Source: CAWCPR01 sp963797475 (lineage in GTDB: Bacteria > Chloroflexota > Anaerolineae > Anaerolineales > UBA4823). From it: a stretch of DNA of 64,000 nt. Positions 35,026 to 44,754 of the stretch are shown piece by piece (position 1 is the first letter of the stretch; every line of letters starts with the position of its first letter). The notes beneath the pieces were generated by a model. The model worked only from the letters and a program-made list of their open reading frames with translations, had not been told where the DNA came from and ran no database searches. The translations under genes were made by a program, and so were the position numbers. The stretch lies in contig CAWCPR010000001.1 of assembly GCA_963797475.1 (NCBI GenBank), positions 558,001 through 622,000 of the forward strand, read 5' to 3'.

Positions 35026-35502
35026 ATGTCTCAAATCCAGCTCTTCAGCCAGGCGCCTGATTTCACGCTTCAAGATTTGAATGGGAACCAGGTTCGCCTT
35101 TCCGATTATCAGGGCAAAAAAAACGTTTTCCTGGTGTTCAATCGCGGCTTTACCTGACCTTACTGCCGTGCGCATATGGCGCAGTTGCGCCGGGATTACC
35201 CGCGATTTGTCAAGCGGGACACCGTGATCCTGGTCGTCGGGCCAGAGGGGCCTGAAGGATTCAGGGAATACTGGCAGGAGAATGACCTGCCATTTATCGG
35301 CTTGCCCAACCCGACCCATTCGGTTCTAAAAAGCTTTGGCCAGGAAATTAACCTGTTCAAATTTGGGCGCATGCCGGCCCAATTGGTCATCGACAAGCAG
35401 GGCATCGTGCGCAGGGTCCATTATGGCAACTCCATGCGCGATATCCCCTCCAATCGAGAAGTTCTGGCCCAAATCGATGAATTAAATGGATCATCACAAT
35501 AA
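35026..35502 (+). CDS. Thioredoxin-fold AhpC/TSA-like selenoprotein (in-frame TGA)
   Basis: From ATG 35026 (GGAG upstream, 11 bases after the AttH-like stop) the frame reads MSQIQLFSQAPDFTLQDL through FLVFNRGFT, meets TGA at 35155-35157, and continues in the same frame as PYCRAHMAQLRRDYPRF to TAA/stop at 35502. Read with selenocysteine at the TGA it is a 158-residue peroxiredoxin-like protein with a UPYC redox motif (Sec44, Cys47); family members have CxxC here. There is no frame shift. A SECIS-like hairpin follows 20 bases later. As a pseudogene the downstream part would be expected to show no constraint; it reads as a normal family member. Confidence 0.72.
35178..35191 (+). promoter_or_regulatory. 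Candidate bacterial SECIS hairpin
   Basis: GGCGC-AGTT-GCGCC begins 20 bases after the TGA. The apical loop AGTT has G at its second position, matching the loose bacterial SECIS rule (G among the first two loop bases, 16-37 nt from UGA). An alternative stem TGCGC-ATATG-GCGCA spans 35169-35183. SelB recognition cannot be confirmed by eye. Confidence 0.5.
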
Positions 35503-35681
35503 GCTCAGGAAACTGAGGGATGCGCTGGAATTACCTGTCTTTGAATTCTTAAGACTTGTTCCCAAGTGAAAGTGGAGTATCATTATGAGCAAGCCGGATA
35601 GAACAGCGATGGAAGGCAGTTTGCTGTCGATCCGGGTTCTTTCAAAGCGCGATGTCGAAGATTGGGGAAAAGGGACAGGCT

Positions 35682-37724
35682 ATGATCGCATTCGGGCGCG
35701 AAGTCTGCGGGAATCTGAAATTTTCCAGCGAACGCGAATACCTGGTGACAAATGGCATCGGGGGGTACGCAGCCGGGACCGTCGCCGGCATGCTGACACG
35801 CAGCTACCACGGACTCCTGGTCGCAGCCCTCAAACCGCCTTTAGGCCGTACGCTGCTCCTGGCTAAAGTAGATGAAATCGCAGATTACGACGACCTCAGC
35901 TACCCCCTGTTTTGCAATCATTGGGCGTCTGGTGTGATCGAACCGGAGGGCTTCCAATATCTGGAAAGCTTTCGTCTCGAAGGCAGCACGCCCGTGTGGG
36001 TTTTCGCCCTGGGGGATGCCTTGCTAGAAAAACGGGTCTGGATGCAACCCGGCGAGAACACCTCATACCTTCAATACCATTACATCCGGCCTGGGCGGAT
36101 TTTCAATTCTGGCCAAAACAGCCGTCCGATCAACCTGACCTTGAGCCCCCTGGTGAATTTCCGCGATCACCATTCGGTCACCCGCGCCAGCTCGCAATCC
36201 GGGCCGCAGGTTGAAGCATTGCAGGACGGTCTGCGCCTGACTCCGTCCAACGGTCTACCCTCTTATACCTTGCGCTTCAAGCCGGGCGGCAAGCCGGTCG
36301 CCATAACAGCCAGGAACGAATGGTTTTTGGATTTCTTTCTCAGGGAAGAAGCCGATCGCGGCCTGGAAGCGGTTGACGATCACATTGTCGCCGGGGCATT
36401 TCAAATCCGCCTGGAGCCGGGCGACTGCTTTTGCCTGGTAGCCAGCGCCGAGCCGGACCCCGACCTGGACGGCGACCGCGCCTACGAAGAGCGGCTCCGT
36501 CACGAAAGCTGTCTTCTTGCTGCCGCCAGCGGCCTTCTCTCAAGAACCCTTGCAGGTGAGTCCGCTCCACATCCGGAGATCGAGCAGTTGGTGCTGGCTG
36601 CAGACCAGTTCATCGTTCAGCGCGCCTCGACTCGCGAGCCGCAAGGAAATACAATCATCGCCGGGTATCCCTGGTTTGGTGATTGGGGCCGGGATACGAT
36701 GATCAGCCTGCCAGGTTTGACCCTGGTCACCGGGCGCCCGGAAGTCGCCCGCAGAATCTTGCGCACCTTTGGCGCATTCGTAGATCAAGGGATGCTGCCG
36801 AACCGGTTCCCAGATGCGGGTGAAGCGCCGGAATATAACACAGTCGACGCTACACTCTGGTATTTCGAAGCCATTCGGGCTTACTACGCCGCGACCGGCG
36901 ACAAAGATCTTTTGCTGGAGCTCTACCCGGTCTTAAGCGATATCATCGATTGGCACCAGCGCGGCACCCGCTACCAGATCCACTGCGACCCTCAGGATGG
37001 GTTGTTATATGCCGGCGAACCCGGCGTGCAGCTCACCTGGATGGACGCCAAAGTGGATGGCTGGGTGGTTACGCCGCGCATTGGCAAGCCGGTCGAGATC
37101 AACGCCCTGTGGTACAACGCGCTGTGCAATATAGTCGATTTCTCCCACTTGCTGGACCAACCGGATGGAAAATATCTGGACCTGGCCCAGAAAGCTCGCG
37201 CGGGATTCGAGCGGTTTTGGAATGAGGCTTTGGACTGCTGCTTCGACGTTCTCGACGGCCCTCAGGGCAGCGATCCATCCTTACGGCCCAATCAAATTTT
37301 CGCGGCCGCCCTGGAGAACAGCCCGCTGCCGCCCGCCCGCCAGCGCCTCGTCGTCGATGCTTGCGCCCGTTTTCTGCTCACTTCTCACGGCCTGCGCAGC
37401 CTGGCGCCCTATGAGCCTGGCTATATCGGCCATTACAGCGGCAACCGCCGCCAGCGAGACAGCGCCTACCACCATGGGACGGTCTGGGCCTGGCTGATCG
37501 GCCCGTTCGTGTGCGCCCACCTGCGCGTCTATGCCGATCCACAAGCCGCGCGTTCCTTTCTCGCTCCCCTGCTCCAGCATCTAAACGATCACGCTCTTGG
37601 CAGCATGAGTGAGATTTTCGACGGAGACCCGCCGTTTTCCCCACACGGCTGCTTTGCCCAGGCATGGAGCGTCGCCGAAGTGCTGCGCGCCTGGGATGAG
37701 ATCCAATCTGGGAGATTAAAATGA
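35682..37724 (+). CDS. Glycogen debranching enzyme (amylo-1,6-glucosidase)
   Basis: The 680-residue protein starts at ATG 35682; an ATG 30 bases upstream is also possible. It has an N-terminal beta-sandwich (YLVTNGIGGYAAGTVAGMLTRSYHGLLVAAL) and a C-terminal GDE_C (alpha/alpha)6 barrel with GYPWFGDWGRDTMISLPGL and EYNTVDATLWYFEAIRAYYAATG, the regions holding the acid catalysts. It hydrolyses alpha-1,6 branches of glycogen. It overlaps the Tal-Pgi gene in ATGA, so debranching and hexose phosphate metabolism are coupled. Confidence 0.88.
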   Translation: MIAFGREVCGNLKFSSEREYLVTNGIGGYAAGTVAGMLTRSYHGLLVAALKPPLGRTLLLAKVDEIADYDDLSYPLFCNHWASGVIEPEGFQYLESFRLEGSTPVWVFALGDALLEKRVWMQPGENTSYLQYHYIRPGRIFNSGQNSRPINLTLSPLVNFRDHHSVTRASSQSGPQVEALQDGLRLTPSNGLPSYTLRFKPGGKPVAITARNEWFLDFFLREEADRGLEAVDDHIVAGAFQIRLEPGDCFCLVASAEPDPDLDGDRAYEERLRHESCLLAAASGLLSRTLAGESAPHPEIEQLVLAADQFIVQRASTREPQGNTIIAGYPWFGDWGRDTMISLPGLTLVTGRPEVARRILRTFGAFVDQGMLPNRFPDAGEAPEYNTVDATLWYFEAIRAYYAATGDKDLLLELYPVLSDIIDWHQRGTRYQIHCDPQDGLLYAGEPGVQLTWMDAKVDGWVVTPRIGKPVEINALWYNALCNIVDFSHLLDQPDGKYLDLAQKARAGFERFWNEALDCCFDVLDGPQGSDPSLRPNQIFAAALENSPLPPARQRLVVDACARFLLTSHGLRSLAPYEPGYIGHYSGNRRQRDSAYHHGTVWAWLIGPFVCAHLRVYADPQAARSFLAPLLQHLNDHALGSMSEIFDGDPPFSPHGCFAQAWSVAEVLRAWDEIQSGRLK

Positions 37725-40598
37725 CAAAATTAAACGAACTTTCCGAGCTGGGCCAGTCGATCTGGCTCGATTATATTCGCCGCTCGTTTGTCCAGGACGG
37801 AGGCTTGCAGGGCCTGATCGACCTGGGCTTACGCGGCATGACCTCCAACCCTTCCATATTCGAAAAAGCCATCGCCCACAGTAACGATTACGATGAAGAC
37901 CTGGAAGACTCGCTCGCCAGGGAAAAAGCGCCGAAGAGATTTACGCCCACCTGACCCTGGACGATATTCGACAGGCGGCCGATCTGCTGCGCCAGGTCTA
38001 TGACCGGACGGGCGGCGATGATGGCTACGTGAGCCTGGAGGTCAACCCGACCCTGGCCCACGATACGCAAGGCACCATCGCCGAAGCCAAACGGCTTTGG
38101 TCCACGGTCGACCGCCCGAACCTGATGGTCAAGATCCCGGCGACCAAGGCCGGCCTGCCGGCGATCACCGAGGCTACCGCGGCCGGGATCAACGTCAACG
38201 TCACCCTGATCTTCTCCCTGGAGCGCTACGGCGAGGTTATGGCAGCTTACATTGCCGGCCTGGAGCTGCGCCTGGGAAAGGGGCTGCCCATAGACCCTAT
38301 CGCCTCGGTGGCGTCCTTTTTCGTCTCACGGGTCGACACCAAGGTAGACAAGCTCCTGGATGAGATCATCCGGCGGGAGGGCAAGCATGCCCGGCTGGCG
38401 GTTTCTCTGCTCGGCCAGGCAGCAGTAGCCAACGCAAAAATTGCTTACAGCCAATTCGAGACCGTTTTCGGGAGCAGCTCGCATCCAAATTCAGGCAGCT
38501 TCGCGGCGCTGCGGGCTAAAGGAGGCCGTTTGCAAAGACCTTTGTGGGCTTCGACCAGCACCAAGAACCCTGCTTATTCGGATATTAAATACGTCCAGGA
38601 GCTGATCGGCCCGCATACGGTCAACACACTGCCGCAAGAAACCCTGGAATTTTTCCTGGACCATGGCGAAGTTCGCCAGACCATTAAGGAGGACCTCGAC
38701 CAGGCTCATTTTGTGTTCGAATCGCTCGAAGACATAGGCGTATCCATGGTGAAGGTCACCCAGGAGCTGGAAGATGAAGGGGTGGCTGCTTTCAGCAAAT
38801 CCTTTGAATCGCTGATGAGCGCCATTGAAACCAAGCGCAAGAGCGCCAGCCCTGCCGCCGGGATGGACCGTCAGCCGCTGGAAAATGATCTGCTACAGTT
38901 CAATCTGCCCGATGATGACACAACTTTTCAGGACGCCATGCAGGCCCTGGCGGGCGAAAAAATCCTGGCGCGTATCTGGCAGCAAGACCACACGGTCTGG
39001 AAGCCAGACCCAACTGAAATCAGCAACCGCCTTGGGTGGCTGGATGTCTTCGAGCGCATCCGGCCTGACCTGCCTCGCATCGCCTCGCTGGCAGCCGGAC
39101 TTAAATCTGAAGGCTATACGCATGCCTTGCTGCTGGGCATGGGAGGTTCCAGCCTGGCCCCCGACCTCTTCAGCCGCACATATGGGAACAGGCCGGGATC
39201 GTTGGACCTGGCAGTCCTGGACAGCACGACCCCGGGAGCGGTGCTGGCCCAACAGGAACGCCTGGACCCCGCTCGCACCGTGTTCATCGTCTCGACCAAA
39301 TCCGGCACAACCGAGGAAACCCTTTCCTTCTTCAAGTATTTTTACAACTGGGTGTCCGCCAGCCTGGGAGAATCGCGCGCCGGCGAGCATTTCATCGCCA
39401 TCACCGATCCAGGCAGCAACCTGACCCGCATCGCGGCGCGCTATCATTTTCGCGATACCTTCCTGAACGATCCAAATATCGGCGGGCGCTATTCGGCGCT
39501 TTCTTTCTTTGGCCTTGTGCCGGCGGCGCTGTGCGGCGTCGATATTGCCCGGCTCATCGAACAAGCAGGCGCAATGAAGAAAGCCTGCGGGGCGGATATT
39601 CCGCCGGCTGAAAACCCGGCTGCCCGCCTGGGTGCGCTGTTGGGGGTCTCTGCAATGGCTGGTCGGGATAAGGCAACCTTCATCCTTTCCCCACAAATTG
39701 CCAGCTTTGGCGATTGGGTGGAACAGCTTATCGCCGAAAGCACCGGCAAAGAGGGCAAGGGCATCTTGCCTGTAGCTGGCGAGCCGCTGGCAGCCCCGAA
39801 TGCTTACGGCCACGACCGAATTTTCATCTACGTTCAATTGGCAGAGGATTTTCGGACCAGGCAGGCGTTCGCAACCTGGAAGAAAGCGGATTTACGGTCG
39901 TTCGAATTCAAATCCAGGATATTTATGATCTGGGCGGGCAGTTCTTCTTGTGGGAGCTGGCGACAGCCGTTGCAGGCCACGAGCTGGGCATTAACCCATT
40001 CGACCAGCCAAATGTCGAATCGGCCAAAAAACGAGCTCGGGAAATGGTCGCCGCCTATAAACAGGCGGGCAAGCTGCCTGAAGAGCAGCCGCTGCTGAGC
40101 CAGGACGGCGTCGCGGTTTTTGTTAGCGAATCCGAAGCGGAAGAATGGGACGCCCAGGCGGTCTCGCTGCAACAAGCATTACCCGCTTTCCTTTCCCAGG
40201 CCAGGGCAGGGGATTATATTACCTTGCAAGCCTTTATCGAGCCAGGCGAAGAAACCGGCAGAGCGCTCCATGATCTACGCCTGCGCCTGCGGGATCGCTA
40301 TCTGTTGGCGACCACAGCCGGCTACGGGCCGCGCTTCCTCCATTCCACCGGACAACTGCACAAAGGGGATGCGGGGGACGGGCTTTTTATTCAATTCACA
40401 GAAGCAGCCCAGCGGGATGTCCCCATCCCGGACGAGGCTGGCGCAGACGCATCTTCAGTCAGCTTCGGCGTCTTGGTCCTGGCCCAGGCCATGGGCGACC
40501 GCCAGGCGCTTGTGGATGCGGGCCGGCGCGTCATTCACTTTCATTTCAGCCGGGGCACCGCCAAGGGGATCAGCCTCCTGGCAAGCTCAATCCAGTAA
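37721..40598 (+). CDS. Bifunctional transaldolase/glucose-6-phosphate isomerase, two frameshifts
   Basis: Restoring two bases gives one 959-residue Tal-Pgi protein. Transaldolase: N-terminal LSELGQSIWLDYIRRS and TSNPSIF, then EVNPTLAHDTQGT and the Schiff-base Lys in VKIPATKAG. Glucose-6-phosphate isomerase: MGGSSLAPDLF and SGTTEETLSFFKYFY. Break 1 is in the A-run at about 37922-37928 (frame goes from SLARE to SAEEIYAHLT). Break 2 is in TTTT at 39847-39850 (frame goes from LAEDF to SDQAGVRNLEESG). Each is repaired by a single added base. It joins pentose phosphate and hexose phosphate pools. Reading frames as given would produce three pieces. Confidence 0.82.
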
Positions 40599-40609
40599 AG
40601 GGTATCCCC

Positions 40610-41590
40610 TTATTTAATCTGGCGCGACGAAAAATAGAACCAGACGCCCAAGAGCAGCCAGATTAACAGCACGAACGCCAGCGGCGTATAACGCGCCATG
40701 CCACTGCTGGAGCTGCTTCCATCCGTTTCACTCGAGCGCTCCGGCGCTTGCAAGGCTTGAACGGTCGCTGGAACCGGCGTGTCCGGAAAGAGCAGGGTGA
40801 TCGTTGGGAAAGGGATCAGCGTTACCGTCGCGCTGAGCGGCTGAGAAGGTTCAACGGTTGTCTCGGCGGGCGTCGTCAAGGCGTAGTTGCGGATAAAGTC
40901 GTCAGGGCGCTGGTTGCCGGTAAAGTCGTGATGACCGCACCGGAACGGGTTGCCGTCGGAGTCGGGGTAGACGTCCTGGGCGGAGTCGCAGTTCCCGGGC
41001 CAGGGTAAGGGTTAAATCTTGTCGCGGTTGCTGCCGGACCGGGGTAAGGGATTGCGGATGTCGCAGTCGGCGTGGGTGTATTTGCGCCAGTAGGGGTGGG
41101 CGTTTGTGTTTCGCCGCCCTCGCTTGTCGAGGTCGGTGTATTGGTAATGGTGGGGCTTGGGGTAGGGTTTCCGGCGGCCTGGCCCGGGGTGGCTGAGGCC
41201 AGCCCGTAAGTCTCCTCGCTCAAGTCGTCTTGGATCTCTAAAAGCTTATAATAATAGGTCGTGCCGTTGGTGAGTTCTGTATCCGTAAAGGTATAGGTGG
41301 CGCCGGTGGTGCTGTTTCCTTCAGATTCGATCAGCTCGCTGACGTAATCGTATTCACCGCCTTCCTCCAGACTGCTGAGGACGACAAAACCCAGGGTTTC
41401 ATTTTCGGAGGAAGTCTCCCATTCGATTAATACAGCGCGATCCATCGGCGTCGCATCGAAGCTTACCAGGACGATGGATGCTCTCGCTGGCTCAGCAACC
41501 AGGGAGACCAGTAACGCGAACAGCAGGCTGCGCAGCGCAACCCCCAGCAGCCTGTCTCCATATGCGGCGTCTTTTTGCCAGTTGCTTCAC
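40610..41590 (-). CDS. Surface-anchored protein with Thr/Pro-rich linker, frameshifted
   Basis: The probable start is GTG 41590, preceded by GGAAGG. With one G removed from the five-base run at 41541-41545 and one T added near 40879, a 326-residue protein results. It has a signal peptide (MKQLAKRRRIWRQAAG then VALRSLLFALLVSL), a small fibronectin-III-like domain (VLIEWETSSENETLGFVVL...TYYYKLLEI), a long Thr/Pro-rich linker (TPTPTGANTPTPTATS) and a C-terminal membrane anchor (LAFVLLIWLLLGVWFYF). The repairs are inferred from signal-peptide quality and continuing Thr-rich composition. The stop is convergent with the Tal-Pgi stop, 11 bases apart. Confidence 0.55.
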
Positions 41591-41779
41591 CTGTACCACC
41601 TTCCGCAATAATTCTACCCGAATATGATATAATCCCGCCATCAGCCTGCCGAGGGAGATTGTGGGAATGCAAAACAACCTGTAGAACCATTAGAGCGTTT
41701 AGGGCTACCCCCTGTTTTTTACTTATTTTGCGAATGCCGGACCTGGCAAATTACCCGGGAACGGCGCACAGATCCATGG

Positions 41780-41809
41780 AACCAGGAGCGTTTGCCCCTG
41801 GTTTTTGTT
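41780..41809 (+). terminator. Leader hairpin, possible attenuator of the ABC-F gene
   Basis: AACCAGG and CCTGGTT form a 7-bp stem around AGCGTTTGCCC-type loop bases, followed by TTTTGTTT. It lies between the upstream region and the ABC-F ribosome binding site (41814), the position of known antibiotic-responsive attenuators. Confidence 0.55.
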
Positions 41810-41827
41810 TCTACAGGAGTTCTATCG

Positions 41828-43465
41828 ATGCTCACCGCCCATAATCTTTCAAAATCTTACGGAATCCAAACCATACTGACCAACATTAGCTTCAATATTT
41901 CCCCCGGCGACCGGGTTGGCTTGATCGGCCCAAACGGCTGCGGGAAGACGACTTTAATGCGCATTCTGGCCGGTAAAGAAAAACCGGACCAGGGAACGGT
42001 GGTTTTTGCCCCCCAATCGCTGCGTGTCGCCTATTTAGGCCAGGGTTTCGAGTTAGACCCGGCCAGCCGCTTCGATGCCATTATTCAGGCCGCCTCGGGC
42101 GACCCGCAGAATCTTACCAGGCGGGTAGCGAGCCTGGCTTCCGCCCTGGCGGACTCCCCGCAAAATAAAGATTTACAAGAAGCCTACGACGCCGCTCTCC
42201 AGGCATTTCAGAGTCTCGATCAAAAGGGCCTCGGGCGCGTAAGCGCTATTTTACAGGCTTTTGATTTGGAAAAAATCCCGGCCGATCTCCCTGTAGGCTC
42301 GCTGAGCGGCGGGCAAAAAACCCGCCTGGCGCTCGCCCTGGTCTTGATCGAGGATCCACAGCTTCTCCTTCTCGATGAGCCAACCAACCACCTGGACATC
42401 CAGATGCTCGAATGGCTGGAAGCTTGGCTTTCCGGGTTTCCAGGCGCGGCCTTGATCGTCTCTCACGACCGCACCTTTTTGGACCATACATCCAACCGGA
42501 TCCTTGACCTGGATCCAGAAACCCATTCCATTCTGGAGTACCGCGGTAATTACAGTGATTACCTCGAACAGTATCTGCAGCGTAAAGAAAAACAAGCGGC
42601 AGCTTTTAGAGACCAGGTGGATGAGATCCGCAGGATGAAGCAAGACATCAACCGGGTGAAGCAGCAGGCTTCCTGGGTGGAACAAACGACCACTTCGCGC
42701 CAGCCCGGTGTGCGCCGTATCGCCAAAAAAGTAGCCAAGAAGGCGAAATCCCGCGAGAAAAAGCTGGAACGTTTCATGGAATCGGACGAGATCCTGGAGA
42801 AACCCAAGGCCGGCTGGCAGATGAAACTGGCATTCGGACAGGATTCACACCTTGGGCAGGACGTGCTGACCCTCGAAAACCTGACCATCGGCTTCCCCGG
42901 ATCTGCGCCGCTGTTGGAGGGTGTGTCTTTAAATGCAAACGCTGGCAGGAGGATCGCTCTGACCGGGCCGAATGGCTGCGGGAAGACCACACTCTTACGC
43001 ACCATCGCCGGGCTTTTCCAGCCGTTAGCCGGCCGCGTCCGCCTGGGAGCCAGCGTCCACCTGGGGTATATGGCCCAAGAACAGGAGCTTCTGGACCCAC
43101 GCATCAGCGCGGTTGAAACCATCCAGAGCTACGGCCCGCTCAACGAAACGGATGCACGCGCATTTTTACATTTCTTCCTGTTCAGCGGGGATGATGCGGT
43201 CCGGCCGTCCGCTGCCTTGAGTTTCGGCGAGCGCGCCCGGTTAGCGCTGGCTTGCCTGGTGGTCCAAGGCTGTAACTTCCTGCTTCTGGATGAGCCCATA
43301 AACCACCTGGATATCCCCTCACGGACCCGTTTTGAACAGGCGTTGACCCCCTTTGAAGGGACTATCCTGGCAGTTGTTCACGACCGCTATTTCATCGAGC
43401 GCTTTGCGACAGACCTATGGGTGGTCGAAGATCGAAAGATCCACCAGGTTATTTTATCTGCCTGA
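41828..43465 (+). CDS. ABC-F ATPase (translation factor / antibiotic resistance type)
   Basis: The start is ATG 41828 with AGGAG before it; 545 residues. Two ABC domains without membrane segments: Walker A GPNGCGKTTLMRIL and GPNGCGKTTLLRTI, signatures LSGGQKTRLALAL and LSFGERARLALACL, Walker B LLLLDEPTNHLD and FLLLDEPINHLDI. The linker between them is a charged coiled coil (KEKQAAAFRDQVDEIRR to VAKKAKSREKKLER) as in ribosome-associated ABC-F proteins. It likely acts at the ribosomal E site. Whether it is an Uup/Ett-like factor or a target-protection protein cannot be decided; the leader hairpin favours regulation by translation stress. Confidence 0.88.
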   Translation: MLTAHNLSKSYGIQTILTNISFNISPGDRVGLIGPNGCGKTTLMRILAGKEKPDQGTVVFAPQSLRVAYLGQGFELDPASRFDAIIQAASGDPQNLTRRVASLASALADSPQNKDLQEAYDAALQAFQSLDQKGLGRVSAILQAFDLEKIPADLPVGSLSGGQKTRLALALVLIEDPQLLLLDEPTNHLDIQMLEWLEAWLSGFPGAALIVSHDRTFLDHTSNRILDLDPETHSILEYRGNYSDYLEQYLQRKEKQAAAFRDQVDEIRRMKQDINRVKQQASWVEQTTTSRQPGVRRIAKKVAKKAKSREKKLERFMESDEILEKPKAGWQMKLAFGQDSHLGQDVLTLENLTIGFPGSAPLLEGVSLNANAGRRIALTGPNGCGKTTLLRTIAGLFQPLAGRVRLGASVHLGYMAQEQELLDPRISAVETIQSYGPLNETDARAFLHFFLFSGDDAVRPSAALSFGERARLALACLVVQGCNFLLLDEPINHLDIPSRTRFEQALTPFEGTILAVVHDRYFIERFATDLWVVEDRKIHQVILSA

Positions 43466-43746
43466 GTGGTTCCCTTTTGCGAATCAACTGGCCTGCCACG
43501 GCCCTACAAAAGCCCGGCCTGTCTGGCTCAATTCCTGCACCACTCTATAAAAGCGCTGTTGAGGCGCAATCCAGGCCGGCAGCGTGATTCGTACAATCAT
43601 GAAAGGCTGCCTCAACCTTTGGGGTTGCGTATTAAAAATCGGCTAATCACAGGTAAAATTGTATTAAATCGTTATTACCCGGTTTCGCAAACCTCGCCGA
43701 GTGACCCTGAACAGAACGGCTTAAAGTGGTTATCATTAAACAGGAT

Positions 43747-44754
43747 ATGAATCTTCCAACTTTACCTATTTCCGGAAAGATTATCCTGGTCGTAGATGAC
43801 AATATCGAAATGCGAGAAGTCATCGTGCGTGCGTTGGAGATCGAAGGCTACACAGTTGTTCAGGCCGCTAACGGAAAAGTCGCCCTCGAGATTTTACAGC
43901 GCATCTCTGTGGAGCTGATCCTGTCGGACATCAACATGCCGGAGATGGACGGGCTTGAGCTCTACCGGGCGATTCGCAACAACCCCAACTGGGTGGCCAT
44001 TCCCTTCATTTTTTTGACCGCCAATACCTCCCACTCGGAGATCCAGACCGCTCGCGAGCTGGGCGTCGAAGACTACCTGATCAAACCAATCGATCACGAC
44101 GAGCTGGTCAAGATTGTCAATGCCCGCCTGCTGCGCTCGGCCGAGCTGCAAATTGCCTTTATCAACCAGGCCTACCTGGAAACGGTAAAGGTGCTGGCGA
44201 ACACCATCGAAAGCCGCGACCCTTACACCCACGGGCACGTCGAACGTGTGGCGACCTACGCCCGATGGCTGGCTAACGCCTTGTCCTGGCCCGCCGAGAA
44301 CTTGCGCATGCTGGAATTCGGCTCGCGCCTGCATGATATCGGCAAGATCACCGTCCCAGATCATATCCTGAATAAACCGGGACAACTGACCGCCGAAGAG
44401 TGGTCATTGATGAAACACCACACCGAAGCAGGGGCGAAAATATTGCTCGGCATCAGCCACTTGCAGATCATCACCCCTTACGTCCTTCACCACCACGAAC
44501 GTTGGGACGGCAGCGGTTATCCGCACGGCCTAAAGGGCCGCGAGATTCCCCTGGAAGGCCGCCTCCTGGCGATCGCAGATGTTTACGACGCGCTCACCAG
44601 CGCCCGTCCCTACCACCCGGCGCGCTCGCACCAGGACGTCATCCGTTATCTTCAACTGCGCTCCGGCGCCCATTTTGACCCCGACCTGACCGCTATTTTT
44701 CTCCAGGTGTTGGAAAAGAAAGCTAAATCACGCCGGAATGGTGACAATAAATGA
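43747..44754 (+). CDS. Response regulator with HD-GYP cyclic-di-GMP phosphodiesterase domain
   Basis: From ATG 43747 the product has 335 residues. A receiver domain (VVDDNIEMREVI, phospho-acceptor Asp in LILSDINMPEMDG, Lys in LIKPID) is followed by an HD-GYP domain with HGHVERV, HDIGKI, and the signature ERWDGSGYPHGLKG. The RpfG type hydrolyses cyclic-di-GMP. It overlaps the next gene by ATGA, tying the signal output to a secreted peptidase. No sensor kinase lies immediately upstream. The 281 bases before it contain no gene. Confidence 0.88.
   Translation: MNLPTLPISGKIILVVDDNIEMREVIVRALEIEGYTVVQAANGKVALEILQRISVELILSDINMPEMDGLELYRAIRNNPNWVAIPFIFLTANTSHSEIQTARELGVEDYLIKPIDHDELVKIVNARLLRSAELQIAFINQAYLETVKVLANTIESRDPYTHGHVERVATYARWLANALSWPAENLRMLEFGSRLHDIGKITVPDHILNKPGQLTAEEWSLMKHHTEAGAKILLGISHLQIITPYVLHHHERWDGSGYPHGLKGREIPLEGRLLAIADVYDALTSARPYHPARSHQDVIRYLQLRSGAHFDPDLTAIFLQVLEKKAKSRRNGDNK

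Noticed and set aside
35169..35183. Alternative SECIS stem TGCGC-ATATG-GCGCA
   Set aside because: It starts only 11 bases after the TGA, closer than usual, and its loop has no G in the first two positions; the 35178-35191 hairpin fits better.
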